DNA of 15,968 nt from Clostridiales bacterium. GTDB lineage: Bacteria > Bacillota > Clostridia > Saccharofermentanales > Saccharofermentanaceae. The stretch is taken from NCBI GenBank assembly GCA_016930475.1, contig JAFGGR010000238.1, forward strand, positions 1 through 15,968. The letters run 5' to 3'. The notes below the pieces were generated by a model. The model was not told where the DNA came from. It ran no database searches and saw only the letters and a list, made by a program, of their open reading frames with translations. Below, piece after piece: positions 6,530 to 13,708 of the stretch (position 1 is the first letter of the stretch; every line of letters starts with the position of its first letter). The translations under genes and the position numbers were made by a program.

Positions 6530-7393
6530 TTAAACCTCCTCAAATTTGCATTTTTCGGAAAGGATATCCGAGATGATAATGGACTGAACGACACTTTTCA
6601 CGTCGTGAACGCGAACGATATCAGCGCCCATATAAGCAGCAATGCACGATACCGCGGCCGTTCCCGTGTCTCTTTCGTCAACCGGCGCACCGTCGAGAGC
6701 CGCTCCGATAAATCGTTTACGGGAAGGGCCGACCAACACCGGAAAACCCAGGTCCTTCAATCTGGCAATCCCTTTGATCAGTTCGAATGATTCCCGGTGA
6801 TCCATTCCGAAGCCGATGCCCGGGTCCAGAACGATCTGATCCTCACTCACCCCTGCCCGAAGAGCGATATCGACACTTCCGGAAAGATAAGTGATCGCAT
6901 CCGAAACAATATCGCCGGAGTGCTCGATGAGCGAAGCATCGGTCGCGTTGAACATCAATATCAAACCGGATCGAGTCTCATATGCCACCCGGGCGATATC
7001 AGGATCTCTCTTAAGCCCCCAAACATCATTGATGATCGACGCCCCCGATTCGATTGCTTCCCGGGCGACCCGGGCCTTGGACGTATCAACGGAGATCGGG
7101 ACGTCAAACCTCGGAACAATTCGGCGGATGACCGGTATCACCCGGTCGATCTCCTCCTGACAATCGACCGGAGAATGACCCGGACGCGTCGACTCCCCTC
7201 CGATATCCAAAATATCCGCGCGGGCGGCAACCAGTTCGGACGCGTGCTTCTCGGCATTTTGAGCGGATAAGTATTGCCCGCCGTCGGAAAAAGAATCCGG
7301 CGTGACATTAACAATTCCCATCACATATGTCTTCGTGCCCAAGGGCAACCGGAATGCTCCGGCGCGAAATTCTTTCCCGCGATCATTGCTCAT
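6530..7393 (-). CDS. folP: Dihydropteroate synthase
   Basis: The 287-residue TIM-barrel enzyme joins p-aminobenzoate to hydroxymethyl-dihydropterin pyrophosphate and is the sulfonamide target. Motifs: 'GIVNVTPDSFSDGG' (26-39), 'DIGGESTRPG' (63-72), 'SVDTSK' (101-106), 'IINDVWG' (120-126), 'LDPGIGFG' (189-196), 'GPSRKRFIG' (222-230) and the C-terminal 'RVHDV' (261-265). One departure: the usual L-M-H motif at the pterin site reads L-M-F (F148). It starts 10 bases after the folE stop and ends 2 bases before folB. Confidence 0.97.
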   Translation of the reverse strand: MSNDRGKEFRAGAFRLPLGTKTYVMGIVNVTPDSFSDGGQYLSAQNAEKHASELVAARADILDIGGESTRPGHSPVDCQEEIDRVIPVIRRIVPRFDVPISVDTSKARVAREAIESGASIINDVWGLKRDPDIARVAYETRSGLILMFNATDASLIEHSGDIVSDAITYLSGSVDIALRAGVSEDQIVLDPGIGFGMDHRESFELIKGIARLKDLGFPVLVGPSRKRFIGAALDGAPVDERDTGTAAVSCIAAYMGADIVRVHDVKSVVQSIIISDILSEKCKFEEV

Positions 7394-7403
7394 GAGAATA
7401 TCC

Positions 7404-8012
7404 TCAGGTTCTCGGACGGTTGATCAGGGCGAGAGCCTCCGCCCGGGTCCGGGCGTCCGAACGGCATCTCCCGCGCATTGCCGAAGTGACTGTTTTGGAG
7501 CCCGGTTTCCGAATCCCGCGCATGGTCATGCAAAGATGCTCCGCTTCGATCACAACACAGACGGCATCCGCGCCCACGGCTTTCTGGATCGTATCGGCGA
7601 TCTCCGACGTCAATCTCTCCTGAAGCTGGGGTTTTCGGGACAAGGTATCAACGATCCGGGCAACCTTGGAAAGTCCGAGGATTTTACCTTTTGTCGGAAC
7701 ATACGCAACATGCGCCTTCCCGAAAAAAGGCAGGAGGTGATGCTCGCACATTGAGTAAAACGGGATGTCTCCGATGAGGATCATCTCGTCGTTTCCTTCC
7801 TCAATAAAGGTCTTGATATCGTCGCGTATATCCCGATGCATCCCGGCGAAAATCTCTTCGTACATCTTTGCGACACGGTCCGGAGTCTCGACGATCCCGT
7901 CGCGGTTCGGATCCTCTCCGATCGCGATCAGGATTTCCTTCACCGCGTTTTTGATCCTCCGGGTATCGATCCCCGACGGATTCTGTTTTGCGTCGGACTT
8001 ATTGGGAGTCAT
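7404..8012 (-). CDS. folE: GTP cyclohydrolase I
   Basis: The 202-residue enzyme makes 7,8-dihydroneopterin triphosphate from GTP, the first step of folate synthesis. The zinc site is visible: C89 and H92 in 'YSMCEHHLLPFFG', and C161 in 'EAEHLCMTMRGIRKPGS'. 'GLSKVARIVDTLSRKPQLQERLT' is the other hallmark. I set the start at the ATG at 8012, because GAGAGG (8021-8026) lies 8 bases upstream; a GTG at 8021 overlaps this site and is less likely. It is first in the folE-folP-folB-folK operon. No folate (THF) riboswitch fits in the 54-base gap upstream; a small hairpin is there instead. Confidence 0.97.
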   Translation of the reverse strand: MTPNKSDAKQNPSGIDTRRIKNAVKEILIAIGEDPNRDGIVETPDRVAKMYEEIFAGMHRDIRDDIKTFIEEGNDEMILIGDIPFYSMCEHHLLPFFGKAHVAYVPTKGKILGLSKVARIVDTLSRKPQLQERLTSEIADTIQKAVGADAVCVVIEAEHLCMTMRGIRKPGSKTVTSAMRGRCRSDARTRAEALALINRPRT

Positions 8013-8047
8013 GTTGCGCACCTCTCTTTTCGTTTTTTCGTCGACCC

Positions 8048-8061
8048 GGCCGCTACCGGCC
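8048..8061. other. Small GC-rich hairpin between araC-type gene and folE
   Basis: GGCCG (8048-8052) pairs with CGGCC (8057-8061) around a 4-base loop, in the only gap between the AraC-type regulator and folE. Neither side carries a T-run, so it is not a standard terminator. It may weaken read-through or mark the transcript boundary. Confidence 0.35.
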
Positions 8062-8066
8062 TTGAT

Positions 8067-9068
8067 TCATGTTTCTTTCAACATTTTATTCCTGTATTGT
8101 ACCGGGGTCATTCCTGTCTGCTTTCGGAATGCGACATTAAACCTTTGCGGACTCGAAAAGCCCACCTGCGTAGCGATACCGCTGACCTTTATTTCCCGCT
8201 GTTCCAACAGCTTACATGCCGCATCGACGCGCTCCTTCATCAAAAAGCTCATCGGACTGACTCCGAATTCATCCCGGAACGCACGCGTAAAGTATCCTTG
8301 ACTGAGAAAAACATAAGCGGCGGCATCCGCGACCGAAGTGCCGCGATTGAAGTTCTGCTTCAAATAATCCCGGGCAATAAGAACCAGTTCCCGCGCTTTT
8401 CCTTGTCGAACGCGCAGGGACTCTTCCCACTCTTCCCGAAGAGCCCGGGAAAGCGCGACGAGCAGTTCCATCGTCAAAAACTGCATCATCAACTCCTTGC
8501 CGTACGCATCATTGACACTTTCCCGAAGGATTCGCTCGACCAAATCACCGATGTCTTCCCGGCTTCTGCCCGAAACCGTCAGAAAATAAGTGTTCTGTTT
8601 GTCCTCCCCGTCCTGTCCGCTCGCAAAATCAAGAAAGCGCTCCAAGGGTTTGGAGGAAACGCCATACATCGGAAGTGACGCCGATGGTCCTGTTTTGCGT
8701 TCTTTCGGATCCAATAGCGCATTTGGCGATTTGAGTTTCAAAGCTTCCTGAGCTTCTTTTATGTCCTGAGAAAAACCGAAATATAAAACGACCATTTCGG
8801 CCTGTCCGCTGATGACCCGTATCGTGTGGTTAACATTCGGGCGAATGACCAGTGTCGTTCCGTGTTCGAGGGGAACCGTCTTTCCCTCAACAGTCAATTC
8901 TGCTCGGCCCGATCGAAGATAAAGGAGCTCATGAGAGGTATGACGGCTCGATTCGGGCACCGGTGTGCTTTTCTCGAAGCAATGTTCGATTCCTTCAAAA
9001 ACCACAGGGATCGATCCGGCGGCTTCCAGAATACTTTTTTCGATCGCGGGAAGAAGCTCTTCAAACAT
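8067..9068 (-). CDS. AraC-family regulator with N-terminal cupin domain
   Basis: The product is 333 residues. Residues ~35-105 form a cupin-type sensor ('HTSHELLYLRSGRAELTVEG', 'GTTLVIRPNVNHTIRV'), followed by a ~110-residue linker region. Residues ~227-333 are the double helix-turn-helix of AraC/XylS proteins, with 'VADAAAYVFLSQGYFTRAFR' as the first HTH and 'VSGIATQVGFSSPQRFNVAF' as the second, ending in the typical 'GMTPVQYR'. Such proteins usually sense a sugar or related small molecule and act on neighbouring genes. AAAAGGAG is 8 bases before the ATG. It lies 41 bases after the pseudo-esterase gene on the same strand, so the two are probably one operon. Its ligand is unknown. Confidence 0.92.
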   Translation of the reverse strand: MFEELLPAIEKSILEAAGSIPVVFEGIEHCFEKSTPVPESSRHTSHELLYLRSGRAELTVEGKTVPLEHGTTLVIRPNVNHTIRVISGQAEMVVLYFGFSQDIKEAQEALKLKSPNALLDPKERKTGPSASLPMYGVSSKPLERFLDFASGQDGEDKQNTYFLTVSGRSREDIGDLVERILRESVNDAYGKELMMQFLTMELLVALSRALREEWEESLRVRQGKARELVLIARDYLKQNFNRGTSVADAAAYVFLSQGYFTRAFRDEFGVSPMSFLMKERVDAACKLLEQREIKVSGIATQVGFSSPQRFNVAFRKQTGMTPVQYRNKMLKET

Positions 9069-9109
9069 AGTGCATACTCCTTTTCTCCAAAATTGTCATG
9101 CCGCCTGCC

Positions 9110-11305
9110 TCAGGAGAGAAAACGGATATTGTCTACATACAGTTCGCCGCCCTTGTTCGTATCGAAAATCCGGAACTCCAATCGGCTCAGCATCGGTCCT
9201 TCCTCTCCCTCGTATTCCAATATCAACGTCTGCCATCTCAGAACGGCTTGAATCGCCGCTTCGCCCGAATAACCGTTCATTGAAAGTTTCTTCTCGCTGA
9301 GATCCGGATTGAAAACATCGACGGCGATCCTTTTGAAAGCGCGGAGATCCATCGGGGCAAATAGCGAAGCGTAATCCAAAACGGGGCCGAACACATAGAG
9401 GCTGTTCTCCGTGGAATACTTCAAATGTAAGGACGCGGACCCCTGAGTCTTGTTCATAAGCTCCTTTTCGATGGTACAGGTACCCTTGATCGTCTCGAAA
9501 ACGGGCAAAACCTCGTACGGTTTGTCCCAAGACACCTTGCCGATCATTTCCAGTTGATCGCAGGAAGCAAAGGTCAGATCCGGAGCGAAAATCGATTTTT
9601 CTCTGTCGAATCGGAACGGCAAGACCGGCAGATCCGCCCGGTTCCGAAAAGTTGCGCTATGAGGTACCGGGCTGTAACCATAAGTCACGCCGGCCGGCTC
9701 GGGGATGTCGTCATGCCAAACCATTACGCGTATCCCGTGAAGGATCCTGGCATTGGCGGGTACGTAAACACGATCCTCACCGCATATCGAAAAGCCTCTC
9801 AGAACGGATTCGCTCTCCGCGAGCCACAGACCGTCCACCGTATTGTCAAAAGTCATCATCACCTTGTTGGCCACGATTTCGACGCCGATGCATTCCGGTG
9901 ATGAAGAAGGCATTTTGGGCGTAAAGTGAATGCCCAGAGCAATTCCGGCCAGACGTTGTCCGACCGTGAAGGATTTGGTTTTTTGGGGAAGAAGAAGATC
10001 ATGTTGGCCCATGATACCGACCGGCATCGGGAGTTTTCTGCGGATCGAAACCAGCGCTTCATTGAGTTCAAGATATCGCTCCGGGTGTTCCGGATCCAAG
10101 TTTTCCGGAGAGATCTGAAGAAAGATCAAGGACGGCACAGTCTGCCTGTCCTCCACCTCCCCCGGTCCGAAAACCGCTGCTAAACTGATTAACAATTTGC
10201 GCACCAACTTCGGATAGATATCCGCTAATTCGCTGTCGAAGCGATCCGGAGCAAAAACGATCCCACGTATGCTCACATCCTTAAGCGTGACCAGCTTGTG
10301 ATTGTACATGACAGTCATTAACGATTCGGGTTTGAGATCTTCCCGAACATCGTTCCGGATCAATGCTTCGCCGATCTCCAAAGCAGAGATCGTCTTAACG
10401 TTCCCGGCGACCGGCTGAGTTGTCGCGATCGGAGGCTCTTCTTTTGACGGTTTATTCTCTGTCCCGGACGTCGAACTCTTCTCGTCAATGGAGATCTTAC
10501 CTTCAGATGCTTCGCCCGGATTCGGGGGTGTGCCGTTTTCTCTGCTATTCTTTTCGGCGATCACGTCGCGGGAAAAAACAAACGCCCAGTCAGCCTCGGA
10601 GAAAAATAACCGCTTCTCCTTTAACGAGGCGAGAAGTTCTTTATCTTCTTCGATGATTTCACGCGACATCCAACTCAAGACCGAGGAGCCGTCCAATGCC
10701 AAATCCATCATTCCGACCGGATAGTGGATCTGATCGGCCAAACGGTATGCCATCGAAAACGCAGCTGAAGAAATCCGGGTCAATTGCGCCGAGTCCCGAA
10801 CATGGACCCATCGCGTCTCGTCCGCCTTCGTGTCCCCGGAGAAAGAGTACCGTGCTCCTTCCTTAAGACCGGTTCTTTCGGGCGAAAAAAAACGAATCAG
10901 CCGGAGCGTGTTTTTTTTCAACGGGGTGCGCGGAGCAGCGGTTTGCGAGATCGGAACATGAAGAGGGCGCGATCCGATCATGATCCATACATCTCCGCAG
11001 CGAACGTCCTTTATGGCAACGGAATTCAGTCCGGAAGTAAAAACAAAGGTATACGCATCCGTTGACGCCTTGTAAGCGGGAAGTTCAAAGCGGAAATTAC
11101 CCTCCGCATCCGTCTGGGTCTCCAAACTCAAAACAACGCCGTAATCGGTATCCAGTTTCGAGACCCGACGACCGTCTGTCGGATCCTTCACCACCTCAAG
11201 AGTAACGGTATTATGAGGGGTCGAAGCTCCGTAGAGCTTTACCGGAACCCTCTGCTGGAAAACCATTCCCTCGGACAGCCAGGCGGGAAGTCGGAAATCG
11301 TTCAT
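9110..11305 (-). CDS. Sialate O-acetylesterase-like protein lacking catalytic residues
   Basis: The 731-residue protein follows the layout of the SASA esterase family: 'LPAWLSEGMVFQQRVPVKLYG' begins 'LPAWLSEGMVFQQ' (6-18), then 'GDVWIMIGSRPLHVP' (104-118), 'YPVGMMDLALDGSSVLSWMS' (195-214), 'VSIRGIVFAPDRF' (344-356), 'VGQRLAGIAL' (448-457), and the late 'GLWLAES...LRGFSI' and 'ADLPVLPFRFD' blocks. The active-site blocks are altered: the family's G-Q-S-N is G-S-R-P (Ser position R113), W-Y-Q-G-E-S-N is V-F-A-P-D-R-F, and the D-x-H-P block is gone. A low-complexity linker fills ~252-300. The C-terminus ends 'ELYVDNIRFLS', as carbohydrate-binding domains often do. No signal peptide is seen, so it is probably cytoplasmic. 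GAGGAG lies 11 bases before the ATG. An active hydrolase is unlikely; a sugar-binding role is inference. Confidence 0.7.
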   Translation of the reverse strand: MNDFRLPAWLSEGMVFQQRVPVKLYGASTPHNTVTLEVVKDPTDGRRVSKLDTDYGVVLSLETQTDAEGNFRFELPAYKASTDAYTFVFTSGLNSVAIKDVRCGDVWIMIGSRPLHVPISQTAAPRTPLKKNTLRLIRFFSPERTGLKEGARYSFSGDTKADETRWVHVRDSAQLTRISSAAFSMAYRLADQIHYPVGMMDLALDGSSVLSWMSREIIEEDKELLASLKEKRLFFSEADWAFVFSRDVIAEKNSRENGTPPNPGEASEGKISIDEKSSTSGTENKPSKEEPPIATTQPVAGNVKTISALEIGEALIRNDVREDLKPESLMTVMYNHKLVTLKDVSIRGIVFAPDRFDSELADIYPKLVRKLLISLAAVFGPGEVEDRQTVPSLIFLQISPENLDPEHPERYLELNEALVSIRRKLPMPVGIMGQHDLLLPQKTKSFTVGQRLAGIALGIHFTPKMPSSSPECIGVEIVANKVMMTFDNTVDGLWLAESESVLRGFSICGEDRVYVPANARILHGIRVMVWHDDIPEPAGVTYGYSPVPHSATFRNRADLPVLPFRFDREKSIFAPDLTFASCDQLEMIGKVSWDKPYEVLPVFETIKGTCTIEKELMNKTQGSASLHLKYSTENSLYVFGPVLDYASLFAPMDLRAFKRIAVDVFNPDLSEKKLSMNGYSGEAAIQAVLRWQTLILEYEGEEGPMLSRLEFRIFDTNKGGELYVDNIRFLS

Positions 11306-11346
11306 GATCTCTCATTCTCCTCAATATTCTCATGGTCTATCCGTAT

Positions 11347-11376
11347 ATTATACGCTACAAAGCCCCTGCCGGTAAA
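11347..11376 (-). promoter_or_regulatory. Promoter of the pseudo-esterase/araC operon
   Basis: On the minus strand, TTTACC (11371-11376) and a perfect TATAAT (11347-11352) have an 18-base spacer, 41 bases before the ATG at 11305. Confidence 0.55.
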
Positions 11377-11497
11377 ACAATAATTATCACTTGTGAAGAC
11401 GTCTCCCGGATCGCAATTTTTCGACAACCGGGAAGCATGAAGTTCATAATCGTTAAATTTTTAGATCAAATCCGGGTGATATTTTGCATATATTATA

Positions 11498-11526
11498 TTG
11501 ACTGACCCGGATAAATCGTTTAGTAT
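11498..11526 (+). promoter_or_regulatory. Promoter of the xre gene
   Basis: TTGACT (11498-11503) and TAGTAT (11521-11526) have an ideal 17-base spacer. The spacer contains ACCCGGAT, the right arm of the inverted repeat described for this region, so repression by a bound protein is plausible. The leader to the ATG is about 64 bases. Confidence 0.55.
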
Positions 11527-11596
11527 TTGTAAAAAGTTATTGATAAACGGCTGCGTTTAAGTATTTAAGGACTCTAAGTCCTAAGAGGGGGATAGA

Positions 11597-11893
11597 ATGA
11601 AGGATACGGCCCGAACAATGATCATGAATGACGAACTTGCCGACGCGATCGCAAAGAGACTCGGCGATCTTCTTCGGGAGGCTCGCCTCAATAAGAAATT
11701 GTCTCAGCACAGACTCTCCGACCAGGTCGAGATCAATACATCCTACTACAGTCTGATCGAGAATGGCGAAGTCAATCTAACGGTGCGTAAACTTATGTGC
11801 ATTTGTGCAGGCCTTGGAATCCGTCCCGATGTAATCATGCGGGGTTTAGTTGATTCTCTCGAGACTTCCGAGATCCCGAAGCAAATCCACTAA
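11597..11893 (+). CDS. Small XRE-family HTH regulator
   Basis: The 98-residue protein is almost entirely one Cro/CI-type helix-turn-helix domain, from about residue 18 to 80: 'RLGDLLREARLNKKLSQHRL', 'INTSYYSLIENGEVNLTVRK' and 'LMCICAGLGIRPDVIM'. The recognition helix is in the 'INTSYYSLIENG' part. There is no other domain, so it is either a simple repressor or a DNA-binding partner. GAGGGGG lies upstream of the ATG. It is divergent from the pseudo-esterase gene and 96 bases before an AraC-type gene that has its own promoter. The inverted repeat in its promoter suggests self-regulation (inference). Confidence 0.9.
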   Translation: MKDTARTMIMNDELADAIAKRLGDLLREARLNKKLSQHRLSDQVEINTSYYSLIENGEVNLTVRKLMCICAGLGIRPDVIMRGLVDSLETSEIPKQIH

Positions 11894-11916
11894 TATAACT
11901 TTTTTGTTCACAGGCT

Positions 11917-11944
11917 TTGATTCGTGTCCATTTATCGATATAAT
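11917..11944 (+). promoter_or_regulatory. Promoter of the plus-strand araC-type gene
   Basis: TTGATT (11917-11922) and a perfect TATAAT (11939-11944) have a 16-base spacer, in the 96-base gap after the xre gene. GGAGG at 11979-11983 is 6 bases before the ATG. Confidence 0.6.
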
Positions 11945-11989
11945 CGAGGTGTCGCATTTTTTACCTGAAGCCGACATCGGAGGTTCGAT

Positions 11990-12922
11990 ATGACACGAAT
12001 GATCATTAAGTCGCCCGACCTTAAGAATGCCCAGTACGAGGATATTCGCAAGCAATTCAATACGGAGGCGGTTTCATTCTGCTCCCATTATCATGAACGT
12101 TCCGGTCATCCGAGTGAAATACCGGCGCACTATCATGAATATATTGAAATGATCTATGTGTTGGAAGGCACCTTTACCGCGACCGTCAGCGGACGGGATT
12201 ACACACTGACCGACGGAGATCTGCTCTTGGTGAACGCCAACGAGCCGCACTCGTTTCACCGTCACGCCGAATGTATGTTCATCTGTCTTCAATTCGACCC
12301 GTTTCTCCTTTTCTCAACGGTCCGCTCGACATTTGAAGCGCGTTTCATCATGCCTTTTATCATGTCCTGTTCCTCCCCGCAACGGGTCATTCATTCTTCG
12401 GAGCTGACACAGACCGAGATTCCCGCTTTGGTCGAGGAAGTCAATCGCGAATATAACGAGAAAGACTACGGATACGAGTTGGCCGTCCGAGCCAGCATTT
12501 GTCGGATTTTTCTGTGGTTCCTGCGCAAATGGCGCAAGCAGGGCGTTCATATGGGGGTTACATCCACCGTTCGCAACGAAGATATTGCCCGTCTTGAAAA
12601 CGTTCTCGGTTACATCGATCAGAACTATATGCGGACCGTAAGCGCCGAGAAAATGGCGCGGTTATGTAATATGAGTTACAGCTATTTTTCGAGATTCTTC
12701 AAAGCATCCATCGGCCGGTCCTTCTCTGAATATCTCACTTATGTGAGAGTCACCGAGGCGGAGAAACTCCTGATCACCACGGGCAAGAATGTCAGTCAGG
12801 TGGCCATGGAGACGGGCTTTTCGAACGCAAGTTATTTCATCACACAATTTAAGAAGCACCGTCAAATGACCCCGAAAAAATTTAAACAGCGCCTGTTAAG
12901 AGACGCTCTGGATAAGGGATGA
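11990..12922 (+). CDS. AraC-family regulator with N-terminal cupin domain (second copy type)
   Basis: The product is 310 residues. The N-terminal cupin (about 35-105) has a 'HYHEYIEMIYVLEGTF' strand and 'GDLLLVNANEPHSFHRH', with several His residues that could bind a metal or frame a ligand pocket. The C-terminal double HTH starts near residue 197: 'VSAEKMARLCNMSYSYFSRF' and 'VSQVAMETGFSNASYFITQF', ending 'QMTPKKFKQR'. It is not a close copy of the regulator at 8067-9068; the shared parts are those common to the family. It lies downstream of xre on the same strand. No metabolic gene follows it, so its target may be the divergent operon (inference). Confidence 0.93.
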   Translation: MTRMIIKSPDLKNAQYEDIRKQFNTEAVSFCSHYHERSGHPSEIPAHYHEYIEMIYVLEGTFTATVSGRDYTLTDGDLLLVNANEPHSFHRHAECMFICLQFDPFLLFSTVRSTFEARFIMPFIMSCSSPQRVIHSSELTQTEIPALVEEVNREYNEKDYGYELAVRASICRIFLWFLRKWRKQGVHMGVTSTVRNEDIARLENVLGYIDQNYMRTVSAEKMARLCNMSYSYFSRFFKASIGRSFSEYLTYVRVTEAEKLLITTGKNVSQVAMETGFSNASYFITQFKKHRQMTPKKFKQRLLRDALDKG

Positions 12923-12995
12923 TTTCTTTCCTGAAATGTCCGGGAAGCAAAGAACTTATTAGCAATCAATAACACACCACCCTCAGCATAATTAA

Positions 12996-13021
12996 CGCCC
13001 CGGCCGTTTCCGACCGGGGCG
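12996..13021 (-). terminator. Terminator of tRNA-Gln, possibly bidirectional
   Basis: A perfect 8-bp stem, CGCCCCGG (12996-13003) with CCGGGGCG (13014-13021), begins 8 bases past the tRNA CCA end. On the minus strand it is followed by TTAATTAT. It lies 74 bases after the plus-strand AraC-type gene and could also end that transcript, although the plus side has only CTGTTTC. Confidence 0.7.
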
Positions 13022-13028
13022 CTGTTTC

Positions 13029-13102
13029 TGGCTGCCGAACTAGGATTTGAACCCAGACAAACTGCTCCAGAGGCAGTCGTGCTACCCTTACACAATTCGG
13101 CA
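13029..13102 (-). tRNA. tRNA-Gln (anticodon CUG), CCA encoded
   Basis: The minus strand folds as a full 74-base cloverleaf: acceptor stem TGCCGAA/TTCGGCA; D-stem GTGT/GCAC; anticodon stem ACTGC/GCAGT around loop CTCTGGA with anticodon CTG, reading CAG; a 4-base variable loop; T-stem CTGGG/CCTAG around TTCAAAT; discriminator G and a genomic CCA. No neighbouring tRNA gene is seen, so it is a single-gene unit. Confidence 0.95.
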
Positions 13103-13152
13103 TCGAAGTTAATTATCTGTTTGTCGCAGGAAAACGTCCGCCGACGAATGAG

Positions 13153-13181
13153 AGTATATCAAATCGGTGTTTGTACCGCAA
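13153..13181 (-). promoter_or_regulatory. Promoter of tRNA-Gln
   Basis: On the minus strand, TTGCGG (13176-13181) and TATACT (13153-13158) have a 17-base spacer with a TGA just before the -10 box (extended -10). The predicted transcript start is roughly 45 bases ahead of the mature tRNA 5' end. Confidence 0.5.
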
Positions 13182-13237
13182 GAGTAAAATCCTCACTGCG
13201 CGAATCATTCGTATCGGAAAGATTCTTTTCCGGATGT

Positions 13238-13266
13238 TTGGGTATCAACATCTCTTGTGCTAATAT
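13238..13266 (+). promoter_or_regulatory. Promoter of the small membrane protein gene
   Basis: TTGGGT (13238-13243) and TAATAT (13261-13266) have a 17-base spacer, 44 bases before the ATG at 13311. GGAGGTG lies between them and the start. Confidence 0.5.
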
Positions 13267-13310
13267 CCAGTTGGAGAGCATGAAAAACTAAGTTTTTGCG
13301 GAGGTGTACT

Positions 13311-13652
13311 ATGAGCGATCCAACCGGCAACTACAGTCAAAACGATCACAGGGCAGCCCTGCCCGATCCGGTCAATGCGCAAGGGCAGGCGGAAACGCTG
13401 GCAACGATTTCGCTCATTTTGGGTGTTGTGGGGTTATTTTCATGCGGAATCACCGCGATGATCGGCTTGGTACTGGTTATTATCGCTCGGTATAAAGGCG
13501 CATCCGGAACGATTGCGACTGTCAGTTTAGTCGTCAACATTGTCATCTCTTGCCTCGGATTGCTCATTGGCGGAAGCGTTTTATTTATTGCCGTGGAGGC
13601 GTACGTGGAAGCGGCAGCCGGAGCATCGGCCGGGATATTGCTCTTTCGATGA
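13311..13652 (+). CDS. Small two-helix membrane protein, DUF4190-like
   Basis: The product is 113 residues from the ATG at 13311, which is preceded by GGAGGTG; an in-frame upstream start at 13296 lacks a ribosome site. Residues 1-28 are polar and probably flexible. Two hydrophobic stretches follow, about 30-58 ('TLATISLILGVVGLFSCGIT' region) and 67-95, separated by the basic loop 'ARYKGASG'. This is the arrangement of the DUF4190 family of small membrane proteins with no assigned role. The last ~15 residues are Ala/Gly-rich and uncharged. It converges on the uracil-DNA glycosylase gene with 56 bases between. Function unknown. Confidence 0.8.
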   Translation: MSDPTGNYSQNDHRAALPDPVNAQGQAETLATISLILGVVGLFSCGITAMIGLVLVIIARYKGASGTIATVSLVVNIVISCLGLLIGGSVLFIAVEAYVEAAAGASAGILLFR

Positions 13653-13708
13653 AGAACGCTTATAAGCAAGCCACGCCCCGGAGCCTCGGCAATGAGTCTC
13701 TTTCACCC

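Larger units (their letters stand above)
11306..11596. promoter_or_regulatory. Divergent control region, pseudo-esterase operon and xre gene
   Basis: This 291-base, AT-rich region separates oppositely directed genes and holds a promoter for each. The heptamer CCCGGAT occurs at 11405-11411 and 11506-11512, and inverted (ATCCGGG) at 11470-11476. The last two are part of an 8-bp perfect inverted repeat, ATCCGGGT (11470-11477) with ACCCGGAT (11505-11512). Its right arm lies between the -35 and -10 boxes of the plus-strand promoter, which is an ideal operator position. The XRE or AraC proteins next door are candidate binders. Confidence 0.5.

Noticed and set aside
8013..8066. Folate (THF) riboswitch ahead of folE
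   Set aside because: The gap is only 54 bases and contains just a 5-bp hairpin and the ribosome site; known THF riboswitches are longer.
7836..8678. 280-codon open frame on the plus strand
   Set aside because: It lies antisense across folE and the AraC-type gene, both of which have clear family motifs; its translation is not recognisable and it has no ribosome site.
12925..12960. Imperfect hairpin just after the plus-strand AraC-type gene as a terminator
   Set aside because: The stem TTCTTT/AAAGAA is A/T-only, interrupted, and not followed by a T-run.
13029..13310. tRNA-Gln as an integration site for a mobile island
   Set aside because: No integrase, transposase or direct repeat of the tRNA 3' end was seen in the neighbouring sequence.
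13658..13667. 10-bp palindrome GCTTATAAGC between convergent genes as a terminator
   Set aside because: It is too short and AT-rich, with no loop or T-run.
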